Source of the DNA: Nitrosomonas sp.
GTDB lineage: Bacteria > Pseudomonadota > Gammaproteobacteria > Burkholderiales > Nitrosomonadaceae
Length of the DNA stretch: 64,000 bases
Direction of reading: 5' to 3'
Assembly (NCBI GenBank): GCA_024281675.1
Contig: JAMXAG010000003.1
Span: 62,001-126,000 of the forward strand
Shown here: in pieces, positions 17,099 through 26,982 of the stretch
How the letters are laid out: each line of letters starts with the position of its first letter
Numbering within the stretch: the stretch's first letter is position 1
Position numbers and translations under genes: made by a program
The notes under the pieces: generated by a model
Databases searched by the model: none
The model's input: the letters and a program-made list of their open reading frames with translations, nothing else
Told to the model about the DNA's origin: nothing

Positions 17099-17968
17099 AT
17101 GAGTAGCATTTTTCCAGTCGATTCTACAATTTCCCCTGCTCTTGTTGCCGCGATACGCCGAGTGCTGCGTCCTCTGATCAAGTTAATGTTAGCAAAAGGA
17201 ATTACTTTTCCTTATCTATTTGAGACACTTAAAGATATATTTGTCGAGGTGGCGGAGAAAGAATTCAAAATCAATGGTAAGCCCTCTACCGACAGTCATT
17301 TAAGTTTATTAACCGGGATTCATCGTAAAGATATTAGGAGATTGAGACAGAGTGTTCGTTCTAACATTGAAATTGTTCCACACGTTGTTTCATTAGGAGC
17401 ACGCCTTGTTAGTGTTTGGACTAGTGATCCTCGTTATTTGGATGAGAATAGTCTACCTAAGCCTTTGCCACGTTTTGCTAAACAAGGTGGCAAAATATCT
17501 TTCGAAGGACTGGTTGCTGGTGTAAGCTCTGATATTCGTTCGCGTGTGGTGCTTGATGAATGGACAAGGTTAGGGGTGGTGCATTTTGATCCCGAGAAAC
17601 GTGTTTGTTTGAATACAGCGGCATTTGTTCCGGCACACGGCTTTGATGAAAAAATTTTTTATTTCGGCCACAATTTACATGACCATGCTGCAGCAGCAAC
17701 CAGTAATTTGTTAGGTGAAAATCAACCCTTTCTGGAACGTAGTGTATACTACGATGGTTTAAGTGCAGGATCGATTAGATATCTTGTTGAAAAGTCTGAA
17801 TTTCATGGTATGGAATCGTTACTTTCAATTAACAAAGAAGCCTTGGAATTAGAAAAAAAAGATGTTTTGGATGATAATGCTCAGCATTATCGTATGACAT
17901 TTGGAATCTATTTTTATAGTGAGCCGGTTGAAGTTAAGGTGCCTAGTAATAATAAAGATAATCTATAA
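17099..17968 (+). CDS. DUF6502-like protein, possible DNA-binding
   Basis: About 289 residues from ATG 17099; a GTG 22 codons upstream is possible but gives an unconserved-looking extension. The N-terminal half is helical with a motif resembling a winged helix-turn-helix (LVAAIRRVLRPLIKLMLAKG, then SLLTGIHRKDIRRLR at about 70-85), which fits my recollection of the DUF6502 family. The C-terminal half has no assigned fold. The function of the family is unknown to me. A short gene encoding a GIGGTG-motif protein follows after 66 bp and may be co-transcribed. Confidence 0.65.
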   Translation: MSSIFPVDSTISPALVAAIRRVLRPLIKLMLAKGITFPYLFETLKDIFVEVAEKEFKINGKPSTDSHLSLLTGIHRKDIRRLRQSVRSNIEIVPHVVSLGARLVSVWTSDPRYLDENSLPKPLPRFAKQGGKISFEGLVAGVSSDIRSRVVLDEWTRLGVVHFDPEKRVCLNTAAFVPAHGFDEKIFYFGHNLHDHAAAATSNLLGENQPFLERSVYYDGLSAGSIRYLVEKSEFHGMESLLSINKEALELEKKDVLDDNAQHYRMTFGIYFYSEPVEVKVPSNNKDNL

Positions 17969-18034
17969 ATTAATTGAGTGCTGTACTGAAGTAAAAGCCG
18001 AGTGGATATCATATAACTAAGCGAGAGGTATTTT

Positions 18035-18397
18035 ATGACAGTGTTATATAACATAAGCAAAACCGCAGTACATTTCAGCGTGTATTTGTTGAGTATCATT
18101 ATTTTATTATTTGTCTGTGTTGTTAATACAGTAGCCAAAAATATATACGAAATTCAAACTCAACTGGAACCGGATACTGTTACTTTTTTCAATTCTCCCA
18201 AGCTATATCAATATCATCAAACGGTTGAGCCCACTATCGGTAATGAGAATTTGATTGTTTGTGAGGAAGTTCAACAGAGTGGAATCGGAGGGACAGGTAT
18301 TGATTCAGAAGAAGACAATACAATTGGTAAGTACTCGGCTCTGTTTTTAGAGATTATTACCGGATTGACTGATCGATGTAGTGCTTTGAATACATAA
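18035..18397 (+). CDS. Small exported protein with a GIGGTGI motif
   Basis: A 120-residue protein with an N-terminal hydrophobic segment (about 12-34), probably a signal peptide or anchor, and two Cys in the remainder. A glycine motif, SGIGGTGI, lies at about 82-89, followed by an acidic stretch. AGAGGT precedes the ATG at a sensible distance. Glycine motifs of this type occur in the N-terminal part of DUF5666 proteins, which I recall next to DUF6502 genes. If so, this may be a shortened form lacking the repeated domain. That relation is tentative. Confidence 0.55.
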   Translation: MTVLYNISKTAVHFSVYLLSIIILLFVCVVNTVAKNIYEIQTQLEPDTVTFFNSPKLYQYHQTVEPTIGNENLIVCEEVQQSGIGGTGIDSEEDNTIGKYSALFLEIITGLTDRCSALNT

Positions 18398-18432
18398 GCA
18401 ATCTAAATTAGTCGATTGCATATGTATGCGCA

Positions 18433-18972
18433 TTATTGAGTGCTTTGAGTGCTGTTAGTCAAAAACGATGCGCGGATTTTTTCTTCAAGAGGAGGGCGCA
18501 TACCTGCCTTTCGTCCAGCTTCAATGGCTTTTTCTGGATCTGTTCCTTTTCTAATAAGATAGGCGGCCCACATCGCGCCGGCACGATTGCCAGAACCGCA
18601 GTGAATGAGAATGGGCGTTTCTGCTGATTCAAAGGCTTTAGTGAATGCGGATAGTTGTTCTTCGCTGATGCCAGAAACGGTCATCGGAATGTTGATATAA
18701 TTCATCGCGGTAGTATTAACTAATGCTTTTTCTTCTGCGGTACCTTCAGTTGATGTACGCATGTCAATAATGGTTTTAAAGCCATGTGAGGCTAAGGCTT
18801 TTACACCGCCGTCCCCAATCAAGCCGGATATCGCGATTTTATCAGTTGCACGACTGTAATTTTGTATTTGGAATACTTGATGGCCAAATGGCACAAGCCC
18901 AGACGAATTCGCCGCTGCTATCGTGATAGAGAAAGTGGTTAGCAATAAAAGTAAAGAAAAAATGTATTTCAC
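18433..18972 (-). CDS. Exported DUF442-type phosphatase/sulfurtransferase-like protein
   Basis: 179 residues from a GTG at 18972, chosen because GGAGG lies 5 bases upstream. The longer open frame up to 19104 would overlap the glycosyltransferase gene and lacks sense. A signal peptide (KYIFSLLLLLTTFSITIAAA) is followed by a cysteine-phosphatase-like fold with the active loop HCGSGNRAG (Cys125, Arg130; a C-x4-R loop as in DUF442 and rhodanese-like proteins). It should act in the periplasm. The substrate is unknown. Related domains are found in sulfide-oxidation fusions and beta-lactamase-like hydrolases. Confidence 0.8.
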   Translation of the reverse strand: MKYIFSLLLLLTTFSITIAAANSSGLVPFGHQVFQIQNYSRATDKIAISGLIGDGGVKALASHGFKTIIDMRTSTEGTAEEKALVNTTAMNYINIPMTVSGISEEQLSAFTKAFESAETPILIHCGSGNRAGAMWAAYLIRKGTDPEKAIEAGRKAGMRPPLEEKIRASFLTNSTQSTQ

Positions 18973-19060
18973 ATATACCTCCAACGTATTATAGGGAAAC
19001 GCAATTGTTGATTCTATTGTAGCGCCAGTATATGAATAGTTAAACTTAAATTTACTCGTT

Positions 19061-19786
19061 TCAACGTCGTCCGTCATACCAAATTGGTAGTTTTTTCTTG
19101 TCAATTAATGTTCGGTGAGGGTGTAATAAAACACTCATCAATTGAGCGATAATTTCACGTCCGGAATAGAGCTGTACTTTACGAGGAGAGGTGACTAATG
19201 GATGATGAGTGAGAATAGTAAATTTTAAGCCTCGCTGATTGCCCCATCGCTTGAGTAATTGGCTTAGATGAATTTCATCAGCGGCAAACAGTTCCTGATT
19301 AAAACCGCCAACTTCCTGAAAAGCATCAGCCCGACTAACCACTAATGCGCCCGATGCCCAACGAAACGTGACTGAGAAAAATGTCCAAAGTTTTATGGCG
19401 GCATTGCCCCACCACGGCAAGTTCGGCATATGCATTACACTGCCACAACCGACATAGCGATTACTGTGTATCATTTTCATGATATCGGCAACCATTCCGC
19501 GATTAAGTAAGCTATCGGCATCGACAAACAATAGCCAATCGCCTGTCGCAATGGCTGCACCTGCATTGCGAGCCCGTCCGATTTGATTAATGGGTTCAAA
19601 AACGACTTGTGCACCTGCTTGTTGCGCTATTTTGGCGGTGTTGTCGGTTGAATTATTATCCACCACGATCACTTCATAAGAAAATTCGGGAGATGTCTGA
19701 GCATTGATTGCATCGAATACTGAATTCAAACAATGAATAATCAAGCTTTCTTCATTAAATGCAGGGATTATGATCGAAAGTTTCAT
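19061..19786 (-). CDS. Family 2 glycosyltransferase
   Basis: A GT-A-fold glycosyltransferase of 241 residues with no membrane anchor. The nucleotide-sugar motifs are SIIIPAFNEE at the N-terminus, EVIVVDNNSTDNTA at about 39-52, RARNAGAAIATGDWLLFVDADS with the DxD-type metal site (DAD), and a later acceptor-side segment. C-terminal basic residues could contact the membrane. The acceptor is unknown. It ends about 90 bp before the phosphatase-like gene on the same strand. Confidence 0.87.
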   Translation of the reverse strand: MKLSIIIPAFNEESLIIHCLNSVFDAINAQTSPEFSYEVIVVDNNSTDNTAKIAQQAGAQVVFEPINQIGRARNAGAAIATGDWLLFVDADSLLNRGMVADIMKMIHSNRYVGCGSVMHMPNLPWWGNAAIKLWTFFSVTFRWASGALVVSRADAFQEVGGFNQELFAADEIHLSQLLKRWGNQRGLKFTILTHHPLVTSPRKVQLYSGREIIAQLMSVLLHPHRTLIDKKKLPIWYDGRR

Positions 19787-19849
19787 AGCAAAGATAGTTC
19801 CATGATTAAGTGAATGGGTTTGTTCTTTTAATGCTGTTATAACAGATTC

Positions 19850-22228
19850 TTAAGGTGTTAAGCGCATTTGTTTCTCAGCTATTCCGGGTAAGAAAGGAGT
19901 CGCTTTTCCTTCTACCCAATCGGCATGTCCGCCACCATAATACGGAGAAAATGGATGTCCACTTTGTCCTCCAGGCATACTGAAATAGCCTTGTTCTTCT
20001 TTTCCTGGAATGACTACTGAACGCTGTGAAGCACCAAAGGTGGGTGTTTGGACGCGTGGCATATTGTGATCGCCTGGAAGTTGATCGGGTGGCATGTCCA
20101 GCCAATTCGAAATCCATGCGGGCAATCTTTTGCTGAGTGGATGACGAATGCGAGCCGTATTGATCATTCCCCACGTGCGTTCTGAAATATTGCCTTGTTT
20201 CTGAAGCTTTTCTACAGTTCGTTGTGCGCTTTTGAGCAATAAATCTTCCCAGCTTAGATATTCAGCCGGAAGTAGGTGCATGGGCTGATGTTCAATCAAT
20301 TGCCAAACAACAGTTTCTGCCTGGCTTAACCGAGGCATTCTGAAGCTATTGTCCAATACTTTAATGGGTGCAGCAAAGCCATTCAAAATGGCTTTCATGA
20401 CTTGATGGCGGTAGGTATAAACAATGCGGTAGGCAGTCGAGTCAACCGAAGCTTTTCCATCCCAATCAGCCAATGCTTTTTGCACAGATTCAACCCACGA
20501 TTCCTTGCCATCTGCCGTTTGCAAAGTTTTAGTTAGTAATTCATGCCAGTTTGATAACAGCAGTGCACGATTATCTAGTTGAATGGCTTGCATATCTGCA
20601 ACGGTCAAATGATCAAGTTCCATTAAGCGATCACGAATTTGCCATGCTCTTGCACCTAAATCATAACCGCCATCACCGAGTAAATCTAGTTGTTCATTCG
20701 AGACCAAACGTGAATTAGCGGACCATAGCCGCTGCGATGCGGGATTGCTGATAAGAGGATATTGCGCTGAATCTAGCCACCCTATCCAGCCGGTATCAGG
20801 TTCGCTCCAGTTTGCGGGCAATTGTGGATCGTAATTTTTAGTCCGTGCGGGAATACGACCTGCAAGCGTCCATAAAATATTGCCATCACGATCACCAACA
20901 ATAAAGTTTTGCACGGGAATGCCGGAAAGCTGCGCAATTTTCGCAGCCTCTTGTGTATTTTTTGCATGCTCTAATTCAATCAATTTAAGGTTAATCGCTT
21001 CCGGTCTTAATGCCGACCATGCTAAAGCCAGCGGTGTTGCATCATGGTCTTCTGCAATGATTGGTCCCCATTCGGTTTCATAAACAGCGAGTACTTCGTC
21101 TGCGGCGTTATGGACACGGATTCGTTCTTCACTGATTTCAAAAGGTTTCCAGCCCGTTGAACTGAGATAACGGGTATTGTCGTTTTGATCGATCGTAACT
21201 CGCACCCAATCGGCGAAATCGCCTTGACTATTGGTGAAACTCCAAGCAACAAAACGGTTTGAGCCGATGATGAATGAGGGTGTTCCCGGCAAGTTGATGC
21301 CGGTTATATCGTGATGGGTATCTGTTACTGAAGGCGAGGGGTAAATTAATCGCGATCTAAACCATACATTCGGAACGCGTAATGTCAAATGCATGTCGTT
21401 GGCTACTAAGGCCGATCCGCCGGTTAATGTGCCAGAAGCCGCAAAACTATTACTACCAGGGATTGACTCACTATAAAATTGATCATTCGAAGAAGCTTGT
21501 TTGTTGAAAAGCTGCAGGTTGATATCCTTAGGGGGCGGAATATTGGGTAGGGAAATATCTTCTTCAACTAAAAGCGTATTCCAAGGACCATTTTTTGTGG
21601 TTAGAAAACGATACACTGATTCCGGAAGTGCGGCATGCATCGTTGATAATTTTAATTCACGAAAAATATTGGATTCATTCAATGTCAAAAACATCGCCAG
21701 GATTACTAAAATACTGTCCTCATTTTTCCATGGCGTCAGTTGTTTTTGTGCCAGCAAATAGGGAAAAGGGCGGGTGGTCAAAGATTCAATTCCATGATTG
21801 ACACCGATTCGGTATGCATCCAGTAATTGACGTTGTGTTTCCGGAAGCTGTTCGAGTACCAAGCTAGAACGTGCGCGTAGACGGAATTTTCTGGCTTTAA
21901 TATCGCGCATCAGCATGCTGGTGCCAAATAATTCTGCTAGCTCACCGGCTGCTTGTCGTCGCAATAAATCCATTTCAAAAAAACGTTCCTGCGCGTGCAC
22001 AAATCCCATCGCTTGCGCTAAATCTAAACGGTTTTGTCCTTTAAAAGTGACTGTGCCTAGCGAATCTCTTTCGATTGAAACCGGCGCGGATAATCCAGGC
22101 GAAGCTTTTTCCCCATCGTAGTGGGGCAAACTGCCCAGCAGCAGGAATCCCACTATGCTAATCAATAAAACGGTGATTGTTACGCCTGTTATCAAGCAAT
22201 AGCGAATGAACTGTAAAGTAGTATGCAT
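19850..22228 (-). CDS. Penicillin acylase family N-terminal-nucleophile hydrolase
   Basis: A 792-residue periplasmic hydrolase of the penicillin-amidase/acyl-homoserine-lactone-acylase superfamily. An N-terminal membrane/signal segment (about 12-32) is followed by the alpha-chain region (MGFVHAQERFFEMDLLRRQA), then the self-cleavage site GSNSFAASG with the nucleophile Ser259 at the start of the beta chain. NDMHL and LPGTPSFIIGSN are typical downstream blocks. The natural substrate cannot be told from sequence: amide-bond hydrolysis of acyl-homoserine lactones or peptides is known in the family. No obvious partner gene is adjacent. Confidence 0.88.
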   Translation of the reverse strand: MHTTLQFIRYCLITGVTITVLLISIVGFLLLGSLPHYDGEKASPGLSAPVSIERDSLGTVTFKGQNRLDLAQAMGFVHAQERFFEMDLLRRQAAGELAELFGTSMLMRDIKARKFRLRARSSLVLEQLPETQRQLLDAYRIGVNHGIESLTTRPFPYLLAQKQLTPWKNEDSILVILAMFLTLNESNIFRELKLSTMHAALPESVYRFLTTKNGPWNTLLVEEDISLPNIPPPKDINLQLFNKQASSNDQFYSESIPGSNSFAASGTLTGGSALVANDMHLTLRVPNVWFRSRLIYPSPSVTDTHHDITGINLPGTPSFIIGSNRFVAWSFTNSQGDFADWVRVTIDQNDNTRYLSSTGWKPFEISEERIRVHNAADEVLAVYETEWGPIIAEDHDATPLALAWSALRPEAINLKLIELEHAKNTQEAAKIAQLSGIPVQNFIVGDRDGNILWTLAGRIPARTKNYDPQLPANWSEPDTGWIGWLDSAQYPLISNPASQRLWSANSRLVSNEQLDLLGDGGYDLGARAWQIRDRLMELDHLTVADMQAIQLDNRALLLSNWHELLTKTLQTADGKESWVESVQKALADWDGKASVDSTAYRIVYTYRHQVMKAILNGFAAPIKVLDNSFRMPRLSQAETVVWQLIEHQPMHLLPAEYLSWEDLLLKSAQRTVEKLQKQGNISERTWGMINTARIRHPLSKRLPAWISNWLDMPPDQLPGDHNMPRVQTPTFGASQRSVVIPGKEEQGYFSMPGGQSGHPFSPYYGGGHADWVEGKATPFLPGIAEKQMRLTP

Positions 22229-22292
22229 ATCCTTAATGTATCGAGCTACCGGAGTATTGGTTTATGTACAAAATTAGGGCATTGCAACGGTA

Positions 22293-22320
22293 TCAATGGC
22301 TCAATGGTTTAATGGTTCAA
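22293..22320. repeat. Imperfect tandem 8-bp repeats upstream of flhB
   Basis: Three successive 8-base units TCAATGGC, TCAATGGT, TTAATGGT and a partial fourth TCAA lie about 100 bp upstream of the flhB start. Direct repeats at one-turn spacing can be sites for a DNA-binding regulator, but no known box is matched. Confidence 0.5.
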
Positions 22321-22416
22321 GTATTGCACAAATAAAAGGGATGATTCTTTGTTTGTTCCTAACATCAAAATTGGCCTGTCACTATGATAATTCATTTGTG
22401 AGAATTTGGAGTTGTC

Positions 22417-23571
22417 ATGGCTGAAGAAAATGATTTAGAACGCACAGAACCGGCGACGCCGCAGCGCTTACAGAAGGCTAGAGAAGAAGGTCAGGTCGCA
22501 CGTTCGCAAGAACTTACCACGTTTACCCTGCTAATGGTAGCGGCTGGAAGTTTGATTTTACTTGGCTCTGATGTGATGAAGAAGCTCTTGTTGATCATGA
22601 AGGCGGGTATGCAAATGGAACGTGAATTAGCGTTTCAGCCGAATTTGATGATGACGCGTTTTGCTGAATTAGCTTTTGAAAGCTTGCTCGCTATTGCTCC
22701 GCTGCTACTGATTTTGACCATTACGGCTTTTTTTGCACCGATGTTTCTCAGTGGTTGGATGGTTAGTGCTAAGGCACTCATGCCTAATTTTGGCCGGATC
22801 AATCCAATTAAAGGGATTGCTCGTATTTTTTCTGCACGTAGCTTGGTTGAGTTAGTTAAAGCTATTCTCAAAACGATTGTAATCGGTGGTGTTGCAGCGC
22901 TGGTCATTTGGAATAACAAGCATGAAATTATGGCATTGTTAGCGATGCCGATTGATGCAGGCATCACTGAAACCGCAGAATATTTAGCCATCAGTTTTAT
23001 TTTGACGGTGGGTGCAATGGCCCTAGTTGTTGTCATTGATGTGCCATTCCAAATGTGGGAACACGCTAAACAATTGCGTATGACCAAAGATGAGATTCGC
23101 CGGGAGCACAAAGAAAGTGAAGGAGACCCTTTTATCAAAGCGCGGATCCGTGGATTACAACGTGAAGCAGCACGTCGCCGCATGATGTCGGAGATTCCCA
23201 AAGCTGATGTGATTGTAACTAACCCAACGCATTATGCTGTGGCATTACGTTACAAAAATGATTCGATGCGGGCACCAAAGGTAGTCGCTAAAGGTGTGCA
23301 TTTACTCGCTGATCGTATTCGTGAAATAGCAAAAGAACATCGTATACCGATTCTCGAAGCGCCACCGCTTGCACGTGCATTGTATTACCACGCAGAACTG
23401 GAAAGTGAAATCCCGGAAAAATTGTATACCGCAGTGGCCGAAGTTTTGGCCTATGTGTTTCAACTCAAACGCTATCAAGAGTATGGCGGTGATGCGCCTC
23501 AGCCGCTTGTTGATGTAGCCGTTCCGGAAGGGATGGATCAACCAAATGCACAGTTTAATAATGAATCATAA
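22417..23571 (+). CDS. flhB: Flagellar type III export protein FlhB
   Basis: Membrane component of the flagellar export gate that switches substrate specificity from hook to filament. At 384 residues it has the usual N-terminus (DLERTEPATPQRLQKAREEGQVARS), four transmembrane helices and a cytoplasmic domain with the autocleavage motif NPTH (VIVTNPTHYAVAL). GGAG lies six bases before the ATG. It heads a run flhB-flhA-flhF-fleN-fliA in which the genes overlap or are tightly spaced, so they are very probably one operon. Confidence 0.97.
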   Translation: MAEENDLERTEPATPQRLQKAREEGQVARSQELTTFTLLMVAAGSLILLGSDVMKKLLLIMKAGMQMERELAFQPNLMMTRFAELAFESLLAIAPLLLILTITAFFAPMFLSGWMVSAKALMPNFGRINPIKGIARIFSARSLVELVKAILKTIVIGGVAALVIWNNKHEIMALLAMPIDAGITETAEYLAISFILTVGAMALVVVIDVPFQMWEHAKQLRMTKDEIRREHKESEGDPFIKARIRGLQREAARRRMMSEIPKADVIVTNPTHYAVALRYKNDSMRAPKVVAKGVHLLADRIREIAKEHRIPILEAPPLARALYYHAELESEIPEKLYTAVAEVLAYVFQLKRYQEYGGDAPQPLVDVAVPEGMDQPNAQFNNES

Positions 23572-23611
23572 CTAACCGAGGCCAATGCGTTTTTAAATAG
23601 CATCGCTTGTA

Positions 23612-25702
23612 ATGAATATGAATAATACAGCCACATTATCCGGTTTGATTGACGCCAATAATCTTAAAACATTGGCTGGTCCGGTATTGATCATTATGAT
23701 TCTGGCAATGATGGTATTGCCTTTGCCGCCTTTTGTGTTGGATGTGTTATTTACTTTTAATATTGCGGTATCCATTATCGTTTTAATGGTCAGCTTATAT
23801 ACACGCAATCCGCTGGATTTCGCAGTTTTTCCAACCATTCTACTCATCACCACGTTACTAAGATTGTCATTGAATATTGCTTCTACCCGCGTGGTGTTGT
23901 TGGAGGGACATACCGGCCCAGACGCAGCAGGCAAAGTCATCGAAGCATTTGGACATTTTCTGGTTGGCGGTAATTATGCGGTGGGGTTAGTAGTATTCAT
24001 TATCTTAGTAGTGATTAATTTTGTTGTAATTACCAAAGGTGCCGGAAGGATTGCGGAAGTGAGCGCTCGGTTTACGTTGGATGCGATGCCTGGTAAGCAA
24101 ATGGCGATTGATGCCGACTTAAACGCGGGTTTGATAGGTGAAGATGAAGCGCGCAAACGCCGCACAGCCATTTCCCAGGAAGCCGATTTTTATGGTTCGA
24201 TGGATGGTGCTAGCAAATTTGTACGCGGTGACGCCATCGCCGGTATTTTAATCATGTTGATTACGATCATTGGCGGATTAATCGTAGGTGTATTGCAACA
24301 TGATTTGGAATTAGACTTGGCGGCAAAAAACTACACTATGCTGACGATTGGTGACGGTTTGGTAGGGCAAATTCCGGCATTGATTATTTCAACTGCAGCG
24401 GGTTTGGTGGTAAGTCGTGTTACGACGGATGAGGATTTAGGCGAACAGGTACTGAGTCAGTTATTTAATCAACCGCAAATCCTGGTCATAACCGCCTGCA
24501 TCATGGGTATTATGGGTTTAATCCCAGGCATGCCAAATTTTGTGTTTTTACTGATTGCTTCAATTCTTGGTGGAGTTGCATACTTCAAGAAGAGATCGAT
24601 GGCAATTCAGGAAATTAAACCAGTGGTTGCAGAGGCTCCAATAGTAGAAAGAACTGATGCCAGTTGGGATGATGTGGCGCCAGTAGATACTTTGGGATTG
24701 GAAGTCGGTTATCGATTAATTCCGATGGTCGATAAGGCGCAGGAAGGAGATTTGCTAAAAAGAATTAACGGGATACGCCGGAAATTCGCACAAGAAATCG
24801 GTTTTTTGCCTCCAGTCGTGCATATTCGCGACAATCTTGAACTGCGTCCGAGTGCCTATCGTATCACCTTGAAAGGATCAGTTATGGGGCAAGGTGAATC
24901 CTATGCTGGTATGTATTTAGCGATTAATCCTGGGCGGGTTACGATGCAATTACCCGGTACAGTTACCAGTGATCCGGCGTTTGGGCTTCCTTCAGTCTGG
25001 ATTGAATCCTCGCTACGTGAGACGGCACAAATTAACGGTTATACCGTCGTTGATGCAAGCACAGTAGTGACAACCCATATTAACCACCTCATTCATTCGC
25101 ATGCGGCTGAATTATTAGGCCGCCAGGAACTGCAAAAGCTTTTAGATCATTTGAGCACACAATCGCCCAAATTGATCGAAGACTTAGTGCCTAAGTTGTT
25201 GCCGCTGTCTACGGTGCAAAAAGTCCTCCAAAATTTGTTGGATGAAAGTGTTCATATCCGTGATATGCGCACTATTATTGATGTTTTGATTGATCATGCA
25301 GTTGCAACACAAGATGCTGCTGAGTTGACTGTACTGGTCAGAAATGCATTAGGTCGTGCGATTACCGAGCAATATTTCCCAGCTGGCGCAGAACTGCAGG
25401 TGATTAGCTTGCATCACGAATTGGAGAGCATTCTGGTACAAGTGATGCATGCTGGCAGTACTCAAACCAGCGGAGGCATGGAACCAGGGCTTGCCGATAC
25501 ACTACTAAAAGAAGCACGTAACGCAGTGGAGCATCAAGAAAAATTAGGATTCCCAGTGGTATTGCTGGTACCAAGTTCTATTCGCCAGTTGTTGGCGAAA
25601 TTTCTTCGTCGCGCTATGCCGCAACTCAGGGTCCTGTCGCACTCTGAAATCCCGGATACCCGAAAAATTAAAATCACTTCCGTTATTGGAGGTAACAAAT
25701 GA
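23612..25702 (+). CDS. flhA: Flagellar type III export protein FlhA
   Basis: Largest membrane component of the export gate (696 residues). An N-terminal membrane domain of about eight helices includes the FHIPEP-family segment with the DADLNAGLIGEDEARKRR loop (about 168-190). A large cytoplasmic domain follows that docks chaperone-substrate complexes. The start at 23612 gives MNMNNTATLSG; a second Met two codons later is also possible. It is 40 bp downstream of flhB and overlaps flhF by 4 bases (ATGA). Confidence 0.97.
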   Translation: MNMNNTATLSGLIDANNLKTLAGPVLIIMILAMMVLPLPPFVLDVLFTFNIAVSIIVLMVSLYTRNPLDFAVFPTILLITTLLRLSLNIASTRVVLLEGHTGPDAAGKVIEAFGHFLVGGNYAVGLVVFIILVVINFVVITKGAGRIAEVSARFTLDAMPGKQMAIDADLNAGLIGEDEARKRRTAISQEADFYGSMDGASKFVRGDAIAGILIMLITIIGGLIVGVLQHDLELDLAAKNYTMLTIGDGLVGQIPALIISTAAGLVVSRVTTDEDLGEQVLSQLFNQPQILVITACIMGIMGLIPGMPNFVFLLIASILGGVAYFKKRSMAIQEIKPVVAEAPIVERTDASWDDVAPVDTLGLEVGYRLIPMVDKAQEGDLLKRINGIRRKFAQEIGFLPPVVHIRDNLELRPSAYRITLKGSVMGQGESYAGMYLAINPGRVTMQLPGTVTSDPAFGLPSVWIESSLRETAQINGYTVVDASTVVTTHINHLIHSHAAELLGRQELQKLLDHLSTQSPKLIEDLVPKLLPLSTVQKVLQNLLDESVHIRDMRTIIDVLIDHAVATQDAAELTVLVRNALGRAITEQYFPAGAELQVISLHHELESILVQVMHAGSTQTSGGMEPGLADTLLKEARNAVEHQEKLGFPVVLLVPSSIRQLLAKFLRRAMPQLRVLSHSEIPDTRKIKITSVIGGNK

Positions 25703-26982
25703 AAGTAAAAAGATATGTCGCACGGACATCACGTGAAGCATTGCGTCAAGTCAAAGATGAATTGGGGAATGACGCCGTCATACTTTCAAATCGAAAAACT
25801 AGAGACGGCGTGGAAATCATGGCATTAGCTGAGGCAGAGATGTCAAATCTGGTGCAACCACAAATGACAGCAAGTGATCGAGAACGAAATATCGATAGCA
25901 ATGCAACGCCTTCAACAGCATTGTACGCAAAAACATCATCGCTTCAACAGGACGATGAGCCAGTCATTGCGACTAAAACAGCTCCAGATATGCTATCCGC
26001 TGCCTTTGCACAAAGCATCATTACAGAAATACAAGCGATGAAAACCACCTTGGAAGATCAATTAGCCAATGTTGCATGGGGCAACTTTACACAACGCAAA
26101 CCGGAAAAAGTCAAAATACTTCGTGCCATGTTGGAAGCTGGCTTCAGTCCATCTTTATCGCGTCGATTGGTCGATAAACTGGCTGCAGAGTTTAATTATG
26201 AGCAAAGTTTGAAACAAGCGATTTCTGCTTTATCGATGAATCTACAAACAGTAGTTAGCGATGAAATGATTGAGAAAGGCGGCGTCTATGCACTCATCGG
26301 TCCCACTGGCGTCGGGAAAACAACCACTACAGCCAAGCTGGCTGCTCGGTGTGTGATTCGTCATGGCACCGATAAGGTCGCGTTGCTGACGACGGATAGC
26401 TATCGTATTGGCGGCCATGAACAATTGAGGATTTACGGTCAATTACTCGGTATTCCGGTTCGCAATATCAAAGATACCGAAGATTTGCATCTGACTTTGT
26501 CAGAATTGAAACATAAACACATGGTATTGATTGATACCGTGGGTATGAGTCAACGGGATCGCATGGTAACCGAGCAACTGGCGATGCTGATGCAATGCGG
26601 CACCGAGGTCAAGCGTATCTTAATTTTGAGTGCTGCATCGAATGGCAAGACCTTGGATGAGGTTATTTCCGCTTACCAAAAATATGGTATTCATGGTTGC
26701 ATTATCACCAAAGTAGATGAAACAGCATCGTTAGGTGTCGTGTTGGACGTTGTGATACGTAGAAAATTACAGTTGCATTACGTTGCAAATGGACAGAAAG
26801 TTCCGGAAGACATTCATGCTGCACATTCCCGATATCTATTACATCGCATTTTCAAGTCGTCGCAATCCGATTCTGCATTCACGCTTCAAGATGCAGAATT
26901 TGCTCTGGTTATGGCGAACCAAGGTCAAGAAGAGTCCTCGCGGTTGAATAACAAATCATTGACGGGGTTTGGGTATGACTAG
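25699..26982 (+). CDS. flhF: Flagellar placement GTPase FlhF
   Basis: SRP-family GTPase that sets the cell-pole position of the flagellum. The 427 residues contain an N-terminal B domain (KVKRYVARTSREALRQVK), a low-complexity linker and the NG domain with the P-loop GPTGVGKTTTTAKLAARC from residue 201, LLTTDSYRIGGHEQL and LIDTVGMSQRD. The ATG overlaps the flhA stop (ATGA). The stop overlaps the start of the next gene by 8 bases. Confidence 0.96.
   Translation: MKVKRYVARTSREALRQVKDELGNDAVILSNRKTRDGVEIMALAEAEMSNLVQPQMTASDRERNIDSNATPSTALYAKTSSLQQDDEPVIATKTAPDMLSAAFAQSIITEIQAMKTTLEDQLANVAWGNFTQRKPEKVKILRAMLEAGFSPSLSRRLVDKLAAEFNYEQSLKQAISALSMNLQTVVSDEMIEKGGVYALIGPTGVGKTTTTAKLAARCVIRHGTDKVALLTTDSYRIGGHEQLRIYGQLLGIPVRNIKDTEDLHLTLSELKHKHMVLIDTVGMSQRDRMVTEQLAMLMQCGTEVKRILILSAASNGKTLDEVISAYQKYGIHGCIITKVDETASLGVVLDVVIRRKLQLHYVANGQKVPEDIHAAHSRYLLHRIFKSSQSDSAFTLQDAEFALVMANQGQEESSRLNNKSLTGFGYD

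Noticed and set aside
18973-19104. N-terminal extension of the DUF442-type gene
   Set aside because: The GTG at 18972 has a GGAGG at correct distance and gives a proper signal peptide; the extension would overlap the glycosyltransferase gene.
22635-23201. A 188-codon open frame antisense to flhB
   Set aside because: Composition is that of a shadow frame, with repeated Ile/Ala/Lys; no start context or family match.
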